Source: Locusta migratoria
Lineage: Eukaryota > Arthropoda > Insecta > Orthoptera > Acrididae
Assembly: GCA_026315105.1 (NCBI GenBank)
Contig: CM048745.1
Coordinates: 742,261,006 to 742,325,005, forward strand
DNA: 64,000 bases
Direction: 5' to 3'
A program made the translations under genes and the position numbers. Of the stretch, positions 43,822-55,439 are shown in pieces. The notes below the pieces were generated by a model, which ran no database searches, was not told the origin of the DNA, and was given only the letters and a program-made list of their open reading frames with translations. Position 1 is the first letter of the stretch. Every line of letters starts with the position of its first letter.

Positions 43822-44062
43822 CGTGGAAATTTTTTCAGCAATCAATATATTTATTTATTCGCAAATCTAGATTTCGACCACTGTGTGGTCATTACCAATG
43901 CTTAAAAACAATTAAAATACTTAAAACATGAAGGTCGAGATGTTTTAAGTATTTTAATTGTTTTTAAGCATTGATAATGACCACACAGTGGTCGAAATCT
44001 AGATTTGCGAGTAAATAAATATATTTTACGACTGACTGCTGAAAAAAAAATTTCCACAAGTC
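43822..44062. repeat. Near-perfect palindrome, about 115-bp arms
   Basis: The left arm (43822-43929) and right arm (43940-44062) are inverted copies with only a few differences; shared AAATCTAGATTTCGACCACT and AAACAATTAAAATACTTAAA. The spacer is 10 bp (GAAGGTCGAG). The block GGTCGAAATCTAGATTT resembles terminal parts of Penelope-like elements; that origin is a guess. Confidence 0.85.
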
Positions 44063-44744
44063 AAATACAGTCGTGGAGCACAATTTCCACCATGGAATCA
44101 AGTCTAGTCAGACAGCGTTATGTTTTGATTTTATGCGGAGGAAGCGATGTGATACTCATTCCATTCCTTCGTCTTTGGTAACCCCACCCTTTTGGATGTT
44201 TCTGGTGTTTGTTAGAGTTGATGCATTCTCGTGTTAGAATTTAACTTTTAATGTTCACAATTTTCATATAACTTCATATTTAATAAACTGATTGGTACCT
44301 TTTCACTTCAGCTGTTAAATCTTATTGTTCCGTATTGTTTGGGTTTGTTTTCAATTAATTAAATGTGTATGCCACGACTGAGAAGTGACCTAGCACCGTA
44401 TTATCAGGGGACGAAGTCCATATATACACGTGTTTTTCGTTGTTGATATATAAACTGAAACAGAAATTTCAAGATCGGTTTCTCACAAACTCCATTATCA
44501 ACACCGGAGCTCGGAAGTTTACTTATTCCCACAACAGTGTAGGAACATCCGTATGTTGTTGCACCCCATTCCTCCCTCCCCACAAAAACACACGGTAAAA
44601 AAAAAAGGGGGGGGCTGAGGAGCCAAAATGGCATCCGTAGAGGCATAAAGACGCAAGATCTGAACTACCTGACGTGACGGAAGATACCGAATGTTCGAAG
44701 AAGTTATGAAAATCGTTTGAGTCTATATATATATGCAGAATATA
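44063..44744. other. Unassigned sequence
   Basis: No gene or repeat recognised. Confidence 0.4.
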
Positions 44745-45575
44745 TAAGGAGAAGGAATTAAGGTTCAGGGAGAAGAAATAAAAATCTTGTGCTTTGCTAA
44801 CTACATAGTAATTCCGTCAGAGACAGCAAAGGATCTGGAAGAGCAATTAAATGGAAAGGATTGTGTCTTGGAAAGAAGATATAAGATGAACATTAGCAAG
44901 ACTAAAACAAGTGTAATGGACTGTAGTGTCAGAAAATCAGGCGACGCTGAAGGAATTAGATTAGGTAATGAGGCAATACAAGTAACAGATGATTTTTGTT
45001 ATTTTGGTAGCTAACTTCTGATGACCGAAGTAAAGAAGATATAAAATACATAATGGCTATGGGAAGAAAAGCGTTTCTGAAAAAGCGAAATCTGTTGACA
45101 TCCAATATTAGTTCAAATGTTAGTAAGTCCTTTCTGAAAGCATTTGTCTGGACTGTAGCATTCTATATGAGTGAAACATAGACGATAAGGTGATAGCATT
45201 TAAAATGTGGTGCTACAGACGAATGATGAAGATTAAATGGGTAGAACACGTAACTAATGAGGAGGTGCTCACAAGAATTGGGGAGAACAGGAGTTTCTGG
45301 CATATCCTGACTAAGAGAAGGGATAGTTTGGTGGGACAGGTTCTGCGACATTAGGGACTCGTCAACTTAGTGTTTAAAGGAAGAGTATGGGGTAAAAATA
45401 GTAGGGGAGACCGAGGGACGAATACAGTAAGCAGATTCAATGGGGTGTAGGTTGCCGAACGTATTCTAAGATGAAGAGACTTGCACAGGATAGGTTAGCG
45501 TGGAGAGCTGCATCAAACCAGTCTGCGGACTGAAGACCACAGCAACAATAAGAACAACAACAACAACTATATACA
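44745..45575 (+). mobile_element. RTE-like LINE, 3' part
   Basis: RT end in decayed form (LCFANYIVIPSETAKDLEEQ, where FADDIVI is expected), then KSGDAEGIRLGNEAIQVTDD, and a frameshifted post-RT block. The 3' end CGGACTGAAGACCACAGCAA with an (ACA)n tail matches the copy at 5044. The motif FADD has become FANY. Confidence 0.83.
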
Positions 45576-45855
45576 CAAAAGCTAAACGTAAACATTAGGG
45601 CAAAAAGTGCTCAGCTGCCTGAATGAAAGTGCATTCAGGTTCCCCTAGGCGACGTACACAACTAACAAGGGGAGGCCGCCAATTGTGAAATTCAGATTCG
45701 ATTCATACTGCGCATAATGAAAGCTCATGGCCAGAGGTGTAATTTGGCAAAGCACCAGGATGCACTTCTCAGCCGTTGTCGAGAAAATCGACAATTAAAA
45801 AAAGCCGTTGCGGTGAAATACTCTCTACGATCTCAACGATTAGTAATATTGTACG

Positions 45856-45927
45856 GAGGCGTGGCGTAGCGGTAAGCGCTCGGGTTTGTGATCCGAAGGT
45901 CGCCGGATCGAATCTCGCGGTATGCAA

Positions 45928-45928
<1 letters not shown>
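45856..45928 (+). mobile_element. tRNA-like head (Thr-like), left arm
   Basis: The A box TGGCGTAGCGG and B box GGATCGAATCT are present with an anticodon arm TCGGGTTTGTGATCCGA; the loop would place TGT at the anticodon. No CCA or terminator; part of the inverted repeat, not a convincing tRNA gene. Confidence 0.5.
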
Positions 45929-45977
<49 letters not shown>

Positions 45978-46398
45978 ATTAATAATATTTCATGTTCGAA
46001 GTCGCCAGTTTTTCCACGACAAACGACTTTCAAACAACTTATTATATGCAACTGGTGACTTCGAACATCATTATGTTTTCGGCAAACAACGTCGTATTTC
46101 ACAAATGTTATTAATTGTCTTCATAATGATTACCACGTATAGTTAACGGAACAAGTATAAACGATATTCAGAAACGAATACGTAGTGTAAGTCAAACATG
46201 GCGAACGATAGAACAATTTTTCAGAATATCAGTCAGGTGTGTTTCCCAATAGATAATAAAAGAAAAAATGAAAAATAAAAAAAAACCAATTGTTCTTGTA
46301 AAAACGCATTGTTTACCAGATGTGCTCGATGTCGTACTGTTTTCTGCTTTCCATATTTCTGTGATAACTGTCACTCTGGTTCGTGCGATATATATTTG

Positions 46399-46467
<69 letters not shown>

Positions 46468-46477
46468 CTAAAAAAAG

Positions 46478-46551
46478 TTGCATGCCGCGAGATTCGATCT
46501 GGCGACCTTCGTATTACGAACCCGAGCGCTTACCGCTACGCCACGCCTCCA
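46478..46551 (-). mobile_element. tRNA-like head (Thr-like), right arm
   Basis: Minus-strand counterpart of the block at 45856 with the anticodon arm TCGGGTTCGTAATACGA (CGT at the anticodon position). The arm carries a mismatch. Confidence 0.5.
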
Positions 46552-46739
46552 TACAATATTACTAATCGTAGAGTATTTCACCGCAAGGGTTTTTTTTTTT
46601 TGTCCATTTTCTCGACAACGGCTGAGAAGTGCATCTTTGTGCTTTGCCAAATTACACCCCTGGCCACGAGCTTTCATTATGCGCAGTGTGAATCGAATCT
46701 GAAGTTTACATTTGGCGGCCTCCTCTTGTAAGTATGAGT

Positions 46740-48060
46740 GTGAGCAGAAGGCAGAGCGAAACTGCATGACCAGGTGCCAGCCTTCACGAAGGTCACTGCT
46801 GAACCGCTGTCAGGCTTCCTTACAACAAAGATCCCGCTGCTAGTAGCAACGTCTCGTGTGGGGCCATGTGATGCCTCGTTATTTTACGTTGATGCTTCCT
46901 ACCAAGCGCGGGCTCTGAATGGTCTCCAAAACAAATGAAAAATTTGTTCTGCCCTCTGTTTCTCGTAATCCAGACGTTGCATTTCCTAGATACATAATAA
47001 TATCCACCAAATACTGGACTGGAAGTTACACTCAACTGCAGATACATATTCACTGCGAGAAACGTAGCGAGATCGGAGGCAACGTGGAAATTCAAAATAA
47101 AGTGCGGCACTGAGAAAACAGTGGATTAAAATTCAATCTCGAAAGACGAGAACCATTTTATTCCTTAGAAAAATAAATAGTCAACGTCAGAAACAGCAAT
47201 CAGAAAAATCAAACAGTTCAGTATCAGTACTGGAGAGTATGACGATCCCTATTTGAACTGGGTGATCGCCACATTTAATTATAAATTTCTCGTTAAAGTA
47301 AACTCGAAGTTAAGCTAAATTTGTGAATGGGTGTTTTAAATGATACATCTTCTTCCAGCTATGTTCCACCTTTATTTCCAATAGCATCAAGATGACACTG
47401 AGATGATACTGATCTAACACTGACTTACACTGAGATACACTGAGCTACAACACCCGCGCATAACTTCTATTTATTACGTTATTAACAATCGTTGACAATA
47501 TGATGTATTAGTTAATTATCACAATGTAATTATGCGAATGGATTATTTTATACACAATAAGTCTTTGCAATTTTCACTATGAAGGAACTAGAATAAGAAA
47601 TACACGATTAAATAGTTTTGTCCTATTATAATAATGAGGATTCTTATTGTTGAGTTGATGTTAAATAATTCGCTCTACAATGAACTGCAATGATTGGCAA
47701 TTAGATACATTGACAATTAGATGTAGCAGCAGCTTTAAATTACAATCTCTGCTGACATTTGGTCAGGCCAAAAATAATACGAAATTAATCTAATTTTAAT
47801 AAAGGGAATGAGACGAAATAAATACTACAAAAATAAATGCTATGAAATTACTGGGGTTTAATAATGTGAACAAAGGTAAATGAGTATTACGAGATTATTG
47901 ATGTTTAATAATGGGAATATAAGGAAATACGTATTACGAAGTTATAGTAATTTCGTAATGGGCATAAAAGCGGTTATTACTACGAAATTAATGGGATTTT
48001 TTATGGGAATAAAATGAGGTAAATACTTAGTGACATAAACAATGTAGTTGTTATAATGTA
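46740..48060. repeat. AT-rich sequence with degenerate tandem repeats
   Basis: 47390-47450 holds several ACACTGAGAT-like units. 47780-48030 holds about four or five diverged units of roughly 60 bp built on ATTACGAAATTAATGGG and TTTAATAATGGGAATA. No gene seen. Confidence 0.55.
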
Positions 48061-48064
48061 CAAA

Positions 48065-48560
48065 TGAATAAAGGTATTTGTGCGAGTTGACCGAGTCAAA
48101 AAAGCATTAGAGCCTCCATATGAAGGCCCATATGAAGTAATAGAAAGAACCCCAAAATTTTTTTGTGTTAAAATCAAAGACCAAGTCAAGAATATCTCCA
48201 TTGATCGAAAAAAATGTTCAAATGTTTGTATAGCTTATGGGACTTAACTACGGGGTCATCAGTCCCTAAACTTAAAAACTACTTAGGAGCTAACTAATAC
48301 TAAGGACGGCACAAATATCCATGCCCGAGGGGGTATTCGAACCCTCGACCGTAGAGCACAACAAAGGGATACCCACGACAGACGCTGACGTATCGGTTCA
48401 CACGTGCTATGGAAGCGCTACACTCACTTCCGGAGTACTTGTTAGTTGTCGTGTTTTACTGTCTCTGTTAATACATTTCGAGAAACCGAATCTCACACTA
48501 GACTAATTTGAGACTGCTCTATCGATTGAGCACAAAAATTTCGCTTTTAAAAATCTTTTT
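48065..48560 (+). mobile_element. LTR retrotransposon, end of pol, with a SINE inserted
   Basis: VFVRVDRVKKALEPPYEGPY then EVIERTPKFFCVKIKDQVKN and ISIDR match the C-terminal tail of a Gypsy-type integrase. After the SINE the frame resumes as VEHNKGIPTTDADVSVHT. The insertion removed about 20 bp of host. No paired LTR found. Confidence 0.72.
48207..48358 (-). mobile_element. tRNA-derived SINE, family A, 5' truncated
   Basis: Tail, body and B box present; the A-box half is missing. No clear target duplication. Confidence 0.85.
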
Positions 48561-48738
48561 GTTCATGACGGGAAACAAACCGACGTTTTACATGTACATC
48601 GGGCGTCGCAGAAATGGTGCGATGAGCAGAATTTGTGCCTGAGTCAAGCTACAGATTGCAAAAACTAAATTTCAAATAACTGCTCAACCAGCAGAGAAAA
48701 TGCGCCTGACGACTCTTATGTGAGACACCACACACACA

Positions 48739-48757
48739 TGATATATATATATATATA
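48739..48757. repeat. (AT)n microsatellite
   Basis: About nine AT units just before the SINE. Confidence 0.9.
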
Positions 48758-48778
48758 TCAATTGTAAAATCCGATACC

Positions 48779-49585
48779 GCCGGCCGCGGTGGCCGAGGGG
48801 ACTAAGGCGCTTCAGCCACGGTCTGCACGGCCACTACGGTCGGGGGTTCGAATCCCCCCTCGGGCATGGATATTTGTGCCGTCCTAGTTGGTAACGAAAC
48901 AATGAAGGTGGTAGATGAGTTTTGTTACTTGGGTAGTAAAATAACATGCGATGTCGTAGTACAGAGGATACAAAATGCAGAATGGCAATGGGAAGAAAAG
49001 CATTTTTGAAAAAGAAAAATTTGCTAACATCGAATATTAATTTAAGTGTAAGGAAATCTTTTCTGAAGGCATTTGTGTGGAGTGTTGCCTTGTACGGGAG
49101 TGAAACATGGACGATAAGCAGTGTGGACAGGAAGAGAATAGAGGCTTTTGAAATGTGGTGCTACAGAAGAATGCTGAAGATTAGGTGGGTAGATCGCATA
49201 ACCAATGAAGAAGTACTGAACAGAATTGGTGAGAAAAGGAATTTTTGGCATACCCTGGCTAAAAGAAGGGATCGCTTGGTAGGACACATTCTTAGACATC
49301 GGGGAATCGTAAATTTAGCATTGGAGGGAAGTGTGTGGGGTAAAAATCGCAGAGGGAGACCAAGAGACGCGTATAGTAAGCAGATTCAAATAGATGTGGG
49401 TTGTCATTCTTATGAGGAGATGAAAAGACTTGCTCAGGATAGAGTAGGGTGGAGAGCTGCATGAAACCAGTTTCCGGACAACAACAACAGTTCGTAAGTA
49501 GTTCATAAGTAGTTTGTAAGTTTAGGGACTGATGACTCCGTAGTTAAGTCCCATAGACTATAAAAACATTTGAACATTTTTTTTG
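48779..49585 (+). mobile_element. tRNA-derived SINE, family A, split by an RTE-like LINE
   Basis: Head and first body part at 48779-48892, tail part at 49492-49585. The outer target duplication AAAATCCGATACC (48766-48778 and 49586-49598) proves it was one SINE. The LINE entered after CCTAGTT. Confidence 0.95.
48890..49491 (+). mobile_element. RTE-like LINE, 3' end, inside a SINE
   Basis: A 172-codon open frame (48946-49464) carries the post-RT block (FVWSVALYGSETWT, AFEMWCYRRMLKIRWVDR, GHILRH, WRAA) with no stops. The 3' end is TTCCGGACAACAACAACAG. The target duplication is at most 4 bp (AGTT). The open frame indicates a recent insertion. Confidence 0.92.
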
Positions 49586-49599
49586 AAAATCCGATACCC

Positions 49600-50114
49600 A
49601 AGTGGCCTCCTTGTGAGAGCAAGGAGCAAGAGGAAGTAATGGGCAGGGGTCACTACCATCGTAGTTTTCGATGGTCAGGATGTGGCGCGATGCTAGGTAG
49701 TCTAGGACGAGGCAGCAGCGTGCGGGGCAGCGCTGCGGTTCCGCTGTTTGTTTACATCGCTGAGTTCCGCCAGCGGATGCAGGAGGCGTCGAGTGCAGGT
49801 GTTTTTGTTTCGCTGTCTGGTTTTCTTCACACTTGTAAATAATGAGTCGACAACGAGCAGAGCAAACAGCGCGCAAAGCGTGTTTGATGGCTTGCCAATC
49901 TCCCGACAGCCTTTGAAATCCAGCCTGGCGTACTGAGACGTTAAAAATTTCCGATGAATTAGTACACTTTTTTTCAAATTGATTTCGTGTTTATTCGTAA
50001 TTTTTTAATTGTATAACGATGAAGTTTGTTTATACAGAAAACCGATGGTGTCAGTAAATGTAAAATCTCAGACGGCAGTGTGAGTAATGTACAAATAGTT
50101 CCTTCTGCGAAGTT
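49600..50114. other. Unassigned GC-rich sequence
   Basis: 49680-49900 is CpG-rich with short open frames on both strands, none recognisable. A promoter or old element cannot be told apart. Confidence 0.35.
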
Positions 50115-50123
50115 TTCTGACTG

Positions 50124-50322
50124 GCCGGCCGCGGTGGCCGAGGGGACTGAGGAGCTTCAGTCACGGTCTGCACGGCCACTACGGTCGGGGGTTCGAATCC
50201 CCCCTCGGGCATGGATATTTGTGCCGTCCTTAGTTGTAGGTTTCATAAGTAGTTTGTAAGTTTAGGGACTGATGACCCCGTAGTTAAGCCCTTAAGCTTA
50301 ACAAATATTTGAACATTTTTTA
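50124..50322 (+). mobile_element. tRNA-derived SINE, family A, full length
   Basis: Usual head, body and tail. A 9-bp target duplication TTCTGACTG (50115-50123 and 50323-50331). Confidence 0.93.
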
Positions 50323-50331
50323 TTCTGACTG

Positions 50332-50878
50332 TTTGTGTGTTTAATAGCACGCATGTTGGGACAATATGTGGCAGTACAGTTAATAATGAATGAGAAATGT
50401 TCCAGCGCCCATCGATGCCAGGTTAATAGTGACGGAGTGTCATAGAGTGCCGCAACCGCAGATTTTACGGAAGTGCGTGTTAGTCCTGAGTCGCCTCAAT
50501 GTCTGTTTATAGGAATTCCCGGGTTCGCTCTTACGCCGAGTGCTGCATTGCATTGTTTCGTGTTTACTTTTACATTCAGTGAGAAACTATCCTCTGAGCT
50601 GTAAACGTTGCACAGACGACACCCCATACCGCGCACGGTCTATCACATAGGCCTAAGTATGTGGTTTTTCTAGCTTTGCTTTTACTATTTTCTGTGCTAA
50701 CCGTCGCTACATACTGAGATGAGTGTAATGCATATAATTCTTTACTATCTTTTGATTTTCTAGAAATCAGGAAAATACACAAGACAAACGTGTATATCAA
50801 ATACTACATGTGCTGTCTGAGAATGAAGATGAAGGGGATGATAAGTGATTTTACTGATGAAAGTGAAGGGGAGAACCA
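50332..50878. other. Unassigned sequence
   Basis: No recognised gene; an acidic stretch (SENEDEGDDK, near 50820) is the only coding hint. Confidence 0.35.
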
Positions 50879-51029
50879 GGGCCGGATCTAGAGGAGGGCA
50901 AAGAGGGCAGTTGCCCCGGACGGCAGAATTCGATGTCCTCCGACAAACCCACCTGATAAGTATCGCACAATGGGCAGCGAAACCAGACAAAACAGGAGGA
51001 ATGTCACTGTATTATTGATTCTGTCTTTT

Positions 51030-51375
51030 TTCTAGCTAAGCAAGGAAGTCCTTTTAGAGGATCAAAAGAAGATGGTGATTTTGGTGATCCACATAGCGGC
51101 AAATTTCTAAATACAATTGATCTCATATCATACTATAGTGTCCCCCTTTGTTTGCGTATTGAAAGCCACAAGAAAGGCCAGATTAGCTATTTTTACAAAA
51201 ATATACAAGATGAGTTCCGTGACTTGATTGCTGACAAAAATAAAACAAGATATAATTAAAGATATTTTAGCTGCTAAATACTTTTCACTGATGTTGGACT
51301 GCACTCCAGATATTAGCCACAATGCGCAGTTTTTCTTTGATTTCCTCATTATGGACACCCTCCTACCAATGTTCC
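51030..51375 (+). pseudogene. hAT transposase, N-terminal piece (DUF4371-like)
   Basis: Two frames together read GSKEDGDFGDPHSGKFLNTI, DEFRDLIAD and LMLDCTPDISHNAQFFFDFL. The D of LDCTPD-x-SH is the first catalytic Asp of this hAT subgroup. A frameshift lies near 51235; the LINE cuts the frame at about 51375. Confidence 0.78.
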
Positions 51376-51379
51376 CATC

Positions 51380-54131
51380 TATTAGTACCTGCAATCATTC
51401 TTGCTACTTTAATATCTGTAATCTCTACCTTATGAATAAGGTAACCTGTAGCCACCCAACTTTCACTCCCATACAACAAAGTTGGTCGAAAGATAGAGCG
51501 GTGCACTGTTAACTTAGTCTTGGTACTTACTTCCTTCCTGCAGAATAGAGTAGATCTTAGCTGAGCACTCACTGCATTAGCTTTGCTGCACCTCGATTCC
51601 AGTTCTTTCGCTATGTTGCCGTCCTGTGAGAAAATACATCCCAGGTACTTGAAACTGTCTACCTGTTCTTTGTTTCTCCTATTTGGCACTCAATCCGTTT
51701 AAATCTCTTTCCCACGGACATTACTTTCGTTTTGGAGATACTGATCATCATATCATAATCCTTGCACCTCTCATCGAGCTCTGAAATATTGGTTTGCAAC
51801 CTTTCAATCGAATCGGCCATTACAACTAAGTCATCCGCATATGCGAAACTGCTTATTTTGTTTTCACCTATTTTAATCCCACCCTGCCAGTCTACTGTTT
51901 TCAACATATGATCCATGAATAATATAAACAACAATGGTGACAGGTTACAGCCTTGTCTTACCCCTGAAACTACCTTGAACCATGAGCTTATTTTGCCATC
52001 TACTCTAACCGCTGCCTGACCATCTACGTAAAGCCCTTTGATTGCCTACAGAAGTTTGCCTCCTATACCATAATCTTGCAGAACTGACAGTAGCTTCCTC
52101 CTAGGAACACGGTCATAAACCTTTTCCAGATCTATGAAACATAGATACAATTCCCTGTTCCACTCATAGCACTTTTCCATTACCTGCCGTAGGATAAAGA
52201 TCTGTCCTGACAGCCTCTAAGAGGCCTAAACCCACACTGATTTCCATCTAACTTGTCCTCAATTAATACTCGCGCTCTTCTTTCAACAATATCTGAGAAT
52301 GCTTTGCCTACAACGCTAATTAAAGAGATACCTCGATAGTTGTTGCAATCTTTTCTGTTTCCATGTTTGAAAATTGGCGTGATTACCGCTTTCGTCCAGT
52401 CAGACGGAACCTGTCCTGATTCCCACGCCTTTTCAATTACCCTGTGTAACCATTTGAGACCTGATATTCCACTGTATTTGATGAGTTCCGGCTTAATTTC
52501 ATCCACCCCAGCCACTTTATTGCACTGTAATCTACTGACCATTTTCTCCACTTCCTCAAATGAGATCCTGTTTCCATCGTCGTTCCTATCCCTTTCTACC
52601 TGAAAATCTGACACATCATTGAACGTTTCACCTACATTGAGCAATTCTTCAAAATATTCCCTCAATCTGCTCAAGGCATCCACAGGATTGACTAGCAGCT
52701 TTCCTGACCTGTCTAAAACACTTGTTAATTCTTTCTTCCCTCCCTTTCGAAGATTGCTAATTACGCTCCAGAATGGTTTTCCTGCGGCTTGACCGAGTTC
52801 CTAGCTTTTTTCAGGAGTCTTTCCATGATTTATGCTTGGATTCTGCAATTATTCGTTTGGCTTTGTTTCTTTCGTCAACATAACTTTCCTTCTTCCCTCC
52901 CTTTCGAAGATTGCTAATTACGCTCCAGAATGGTTTTCCTGCGGCTTGACCCAGAGTTCCTAGCTTGTTTCAGGAGTCTTCCCATGATTTATGCTTGGAT
53001 TCTGCAATTATTCGTTTGGCTTTGTTTCTTTCGTCAACATAACTTTCTCTGTCTGCCTGATTTCTAGTACGGAGCCATTTTTGAAATGCCTTCTTTTTGT
53101 TTTTACAGGCTGCCTTGACTGTGTCATTCCACCAAGCTGCCTGCTTCTTCCTGCCTTTACACACTACACTCCCAAGACATTCTCCAGCTGCTTCCAGCAG
53201 TGTGTCCCTGTACCTTGACTATTCCTCTTCCAGTGACTGGAAATCATTACATTCAACGAACTGGTACCTCTCCGAGATCATTTTTATGTATTTGTGCCTA
53301 AATTCCTAGTCTTGAAGCTTCTCCACTCTTATCATTCTGCACATGGACCTGACTTTCTGCTCTTTTGTCCTCAAAAAACCCAATTTCACTGCAGATCAAA
53401 TAATGATCAGTATCATCAAAGAACCCCCTGAAAACACGCGTGTCCTTGATTGTCTTCCTGAATTCCTGGTCTGTTATTATGTAGTCAATGATAGATCTGG
53501 TTCCCCTTCCTTCCCAAGTATAGCGGTGGATGTCCTTATGCTTAAAGAAGGAGTTTGTGATAACTAAACCCATACTGGAACAGAAATCCAAGAGCTGTTT
53601 TCCATTCCTGTTGGCCTCCATATACTCTCCAAACTTACCCATAACCTTTTCATAACCTTCTGTTCGATTTCCTATACTAGCGTTCAAATCACCCATCAGT
53701 AAAACACTATCTTATCCTTCACTCTAACAAGTACATCACTAAGTGCGTTGTAAAATCTGTCCATCTCATCTTGATCTGTCCCTTCACAGAGTGTATATAC
53801 TGTCACAATCCTAATTTTCTTGCTGGAGATGGCCAAATCTATCCACATCAGTCGTTCATTTACATATATAATTGCAATTATGCTGGGTTCGACTGCTATC
53901 CTGATGTACAACCCTACACCCCATTGTGCTCTTCCTACTTTGACTCCTGACAGGTAGACCTTGTATTCTCCGACTTCGTCCTCTTTTTCTCCCCTTACTC
54001 TAACGTCACTAACAGCTAAGACATCTAACCCCATCTTACTTGAAGCCTCCGCCAGCTCTACCTTCTTCCCAGTGTAATCCCCATTGATATTAATAGATCC
54101 CCATCTCATTCCAGCCGTTTGCCAAGTCGTA
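51380..54131 (-). mobile_element. RTE-like LINE, near full length, inside the hAT transposase
   Basis: Minus strand, 5' to 3': APE endonuclease (MRWGSININGDYTGKKVELA; MGDLNASIGNRTEGYEKVMG; RSIIDYIITD), linker KKQAAWWNDTVKAACKNKKK, RT (MVSRLQCNKVAGVDEIKPEL, NNYRGISLISVVGKAF, QCGFRPLRGCQD, FAYADDLVVMADSI with YADD intact) and post-RT block (YLGCIFSQDG, PTLLYGSESW). It carries frameshifts and a 157-bp tandem duplication. It differs from the RTE-like family elsewhere in the window. Confidence 0.88.
52735..53048. repeat. Tandem duplication of about 157 bp inside the LINE
   Basis: Units 52735-52891 and 52892-53048 are more than 90% alike, starting CTTCCCTCCCTTTCGAAGAT and ending TTCGTCAACATAACTTTC. 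Small indels differ between copies. Confidence 0.92.
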
Positions 54132-55130
54132 TCTGTGCTGCTCACTCTTTACATCTAGTGGGAGCAAATTCAGCAGACATTCAGCAAGACTAGGTGATCT
54201 GCAAGAGTAGATGCGGTTGAAGCTATTTACAAGCATTTTCATAAAGTTTTGAAGGCCCTGGTAGAAACTGAAACTTATAAATTGTCAATACCAGAAACAA
54301 AACAAGAGACAAGATCTATTTTAAAAAATATGTGAAAACTCAAATTCATTACTTTAACTTGTTTCTGGTATGCAATATTAAAATAAATTGCCGATGTTAA
54401 TCAGTTTCTGCAAAGTTAATACTTTACAATTGATAAAGCTGTTCGAAACTTTCAAAGTCTTCTGGGCTTTCTCCAAACTTCCCGGGATTCTTGTACCTCT
54501 GAAGCTATTTCTGAGGCCAAAGTCCTAGCAGAAGATTATGAGCTATCAACGGTATTCTCCGAAATAAGAATTCAAAGAAAGAAGAAAATGGCCGATGAGC
54601 TTTGTGAGGATGAAGTATCCAACATTCACAGAAAAAATAAGCAATAATTGACAGAGCTTAGTACCAGGTTTACCGCACTTGAGAAAATTAGTGCAAAAAT
54701 TAGTTTTCTGTATGGTGTGCAAATTCGAGAAGTGGAAGTGGAGGACTTGAAGGCCAAATCAGCGGAACTGGCAGAAGATCTTAGCGAGGATGAACTTGAA
54801 AGTTTCAGACAACATGCGCTGGCAGTAGACAGAGCCTTGCAAGATTCCACTGCATCATCAACATTAAATTTAATTTATAAAAATAAATTGGTAGAGGAGT
54901 ATCCCAACCTTACTACAGAGTTAAAATATATCTTACCATTCAATTTCTCTTTCGTCTGGAGAAAGAAGTTTCAGCAAGCTGAAACTAATTAAATACACTT
55001 GAGGAGCACGACTGCTTAACAAATCTGAGTATAATATCCATAGAGCACAAACGAGCTGCTTCTCTAAACTATGATGTTATCAGAACGGTTTTGCAGCAAA
55101 AAAAGCTCGAAAAGCGAAATTTTGAATTGA
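54132..55130 (+). pseudogene. hAT transposase, C-terminal piece
   Basis: AAHSLHLVGANSA, DAVEAIYKHFHKVLKALVET, KFQQAETN and YPNLTTELKYILPFNFSFVW mark the late RNase H-like core and dimerisation region; related hATs have a YPNL-x-T-x-L-x-I-x-L-x-I-P pattern. The 114-codon open frame 54648-54992 is the longest intact part. Frameshifts near 54350, 54650 and 55000. Confidence 0.78.
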
Positions 55131-55439
55131 TTTTTGTTGATGAGTAATATTTTTGTATGTATTAAAATTGTTCTGTTTTCCTTTGATCTTAATTCAGTCA
55201 ATAAAATAAGTTCATGTTGTGAGATTGTGAGATTTATTTAGAAATATGTAACCCAATTAGCGTCAAAAAGTCTATTCTTACAGGGGGGGGGGGGGTGAAA
55301 GAAGGGCAAATTTAAGCTTGCCCCATTGTGGTATGAGTGGGACAGTGCACAATACTTAACTGGAAGAGTGCAGAAAATTGAAATAAGCAGTTCACATGAT
55401 ATAGATGAAACAATTAATTCTTCTAACTGGGGAGTTATA

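Larger units (their letters stand above)
45667..46733. repeat. Inverted pair of tRNA-like modules with (TA)n arms
   Basis: Left arm 45667-45975 and right arm 46404-46733 are inverted copies (GGGGAGGCCGCCAA, CAGATTCGATTCA, GAAAGCTC, GTAATTTGGCAAAGCACCA-type blocks). Each holds a tRNA-like block GGAGGCGTGGCGTAGCGGTA with B box GGATCGAATCT or GATCGAATCT, followed by a long (TA)n. About 430 bp of unrelated sequence separates them. Possible 3-bp TAA duplication at the outer ends. Confidence 0.75.
50879..55335 (+). mobile_element. hAT-type transposon (DUF4371/ZMYM-like transposase), interrupted by a LINE
   Basis: The left end is CAGGGCCGGATCTAGAGG. Transposase pieces flank a LINE: 51030-51360 (FRGSKEDGDFGDPHSGKFLN, then GQISYFYKNIQDEFRDLIAD, and AAKYFSLMLDCTPDISHNAQ) and 54132-55120 (AAHSLHLVGANSA and the C-terminal dimerisation region). 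The right end is lost after the G run at 55285. About 300 codons between the pieces are missing. Confidence 0.82.
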
